From: Clostridiales bacterium
Lineage (GTDB): Bacteria; Bacillota; Clostridia; Lachnospirales; WQUN01
Direction of reading: 5' to 3'
Length of the DNA: 5,950 nt
NCBI GenBank assembly: GCA_031269415.1
Contig: JAISZF010000170.1
Span: forward strand, 1 to 5,950
Numbering within the stretch: position 1 is the first letter of the stretch; the number at the start of each line of letters is the position of its first letter. The translations under genes were made by a program, and so were the position numbers. The notes under the pieces are model-generated. The model saw only the letters and a list, made by a program, of their open reading frames with translations. It searched no databases and was not told the origin of the DNA. This document shows, one piece after another, positions 5,273-5,950 of this stretch.

Positions 5273-5950
5273 ATGGATTTCATCGATTCACAGTGGTGGA
5301 GACGGCGGCAGAGAGTTGTCCAGACTAACCTGCGGATAAAGGATACAGACAGTATCGATCCTGAACGTTTGGCGGCGCAAGTGAAAGAGCTTTACGGAAG
5401 CGCGCTGGTGTTTAATGTGGGAGGCATTTACGCCTGGTACCCTACCGATGTGCCTTATCATCATCGAAATGAATACCTGCCAGCCGGCAGGGACTTGCTG
5501 GCTGAAGTAATCGCGGCGTGCCACGCGCGCGGGATAAAGTTCATCGGTCGGTTCGATTTCAGCAAGGCTGAAGACCGCGCGTATCAGTCACACCCGGAGT
5601 GGTTCGCGTACACGGCCTCCTCCAGGCCGATGCCTGTGGGTGCCGAACGCCCGGGCGAATGGTCGATTCTGTATTCCACCTGTATAAATTCCGGGTACTG
5701 GAATGAGGAAATGGCTTTCCCCGCTTTGAAAGAGGCTTTAAGCCGTTACGACATAGACGCCGTGTTTTTGAACGCGCCCTTCCCCACAAACTGTCACTGC
5801 GAGATATGCGCGGACAAATATTTGAAGGCTTACGGTAATCCGCTCCCCCAAGACGACAGCCAATTTGAGCCGTCATGGCGCTCGCTGCGGATGGAATGGA
5901 ATATTTCGGCTATGAAAGCGGCTATTAATGAGGCAAAACCCGATACGCCC
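5273..5950 (+). CDS. Hypothetical glycosyl hydrolase 6-like protein (partial, 3' end outside window)
   Basis: 226 codons open to the right edge. The start ATG is one base after the regulator's stop, with a good ribosome binding site. The protein has no signal peptide (it begins 'MDFIDSQWWRRRQRVVQTNL'), so a cytoplasmic enzyme acting on imported sugars is likely. Recognisable blocks match the TIM-barrel family 'hypothetical glycosyl hydrolase 6' (GHL6): 'RVVQTNLR' at 14-21, 'FNVGGIYAWYPTD' at 47-59, 'GIKFIGRFDFSKAE' at 87-100, 'HPEWFAY' at 107-113, 'YDIDAVFLN' at 159-167 and a CxCxxC cysteine cluster (Cys174, Cys176, Cys179). Members are usually much longer, often with a beta-galactosidase-trimerisation-like part, so probably two thirds of the protein lies outside the window. 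The substrate and catalytic residues are not known to me. Family assignment is from recall of conserved blocks. Confidence 0.8.
   Translation, partial: MDFIDSQWWRRRQRVVQTNLRIKDTDSIDPERLAAQVKELYGSALVFNVGGIYAWYPTDVPYHHRNEYLPAGRDLLAEVIAACHARGIKFIGRFDFSKAEDRAYQSHPEWFAYTASSRPMPVGAERPGEWSILYSTCINSGYWNEEMAFPALKEALSRYDIDAVFLNAPFPTNCHCEICADKYLKAYGNPLPQDDSQFEPSWRSLRMEWNISAMKAAINEAKPDTP

Noticed and set aside
5559..5876. 105-codon reverse-strand reading frame inside the hydrolase gene
   Set aside because: It is antisense to a frame with clear family blocks, and its Arg/Pro-rich composition is typical of a shadow frame.
1..5950. CRISPR array, tRNA or rRNA genes, or a toxin-antitoxin or other defence module
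   Set aside because: No regularly spaced repeats, no recognisable tRNA or rRNA sequence, and no small gene pair with matching features. All long frames are accounted for by the transposase, kinase, regulator and hydrolase.

Overview
The window looks like a chromosomal stretch from a low-to-middle GC Gram-positive bacterium, most likely a Clostridia or Paenibacillus-type Firmicute. Three things suggest this. The ribosome binding sites are strong AAGGAG/AAGGAGG sequences. The sensor kinase and AraC-type response regulator are of the YesM/YesN kind, which is greatly expanded in those groups. The last gene resembles a sugar-hydrolase family often found next to such regulators. The species cannot be named from the sequence.

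Layout: (1) About 1-1590, + strand: a DDE-type transposase-like gene of the ISKra4/ISLre2-like kind. It is broken twice, once at a run of nine A (260-268), where the frame changes, and once by an in-frame TAG (823-825). The three pieces are otherwise collinear, and the putative catalytic D, D and E are all still present. The left end of the element lies outside the window or was not recognised. (2) 1591-1907: an AT-rich gap without a credible gene. It holds several short repeats: a 10-bp direct repeat TTATCCGCCG, a GTATACTT pair 19 bp apart, a GATAAACA pair 22 bp apart, and weak inverted repeats. This gap should contain the promoter and any operator of the downstream genes. (3) 1908-5950: three tightly packed + strand genes. 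They are a membrane sensor histidine kinase (610 aa), an AraC-family response regulator (517 aa, start overlapping the kinase end by 23 bp), and, after a 1-base gap, a hypothetical glycosyl hydrolase 6-like protein that runs off the right edge (226 codons seen).

How they work together (inference from family knowledge): the kinase senses an extracellular or ABC-transporter-associated sugar signal through a large extracytoplasmic domain. It phosphorylates Asp55 of the regulator, whose C-terminal AraC domain then activates nearby carbohydrate-utilisation genes, probably including the hydrolase and whatever follows it. The direct-repeat pairs in the upstream gap are candidate sites for autoregulation.

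Nothing here clearly amounts to a new defence or mobile system. The points most worth checking are the doubly interrupted transposase (decay or recoding), the repeats before the kinase gene, the stacked start codons of the kinase, and the substrate of the regulated hydrolase.
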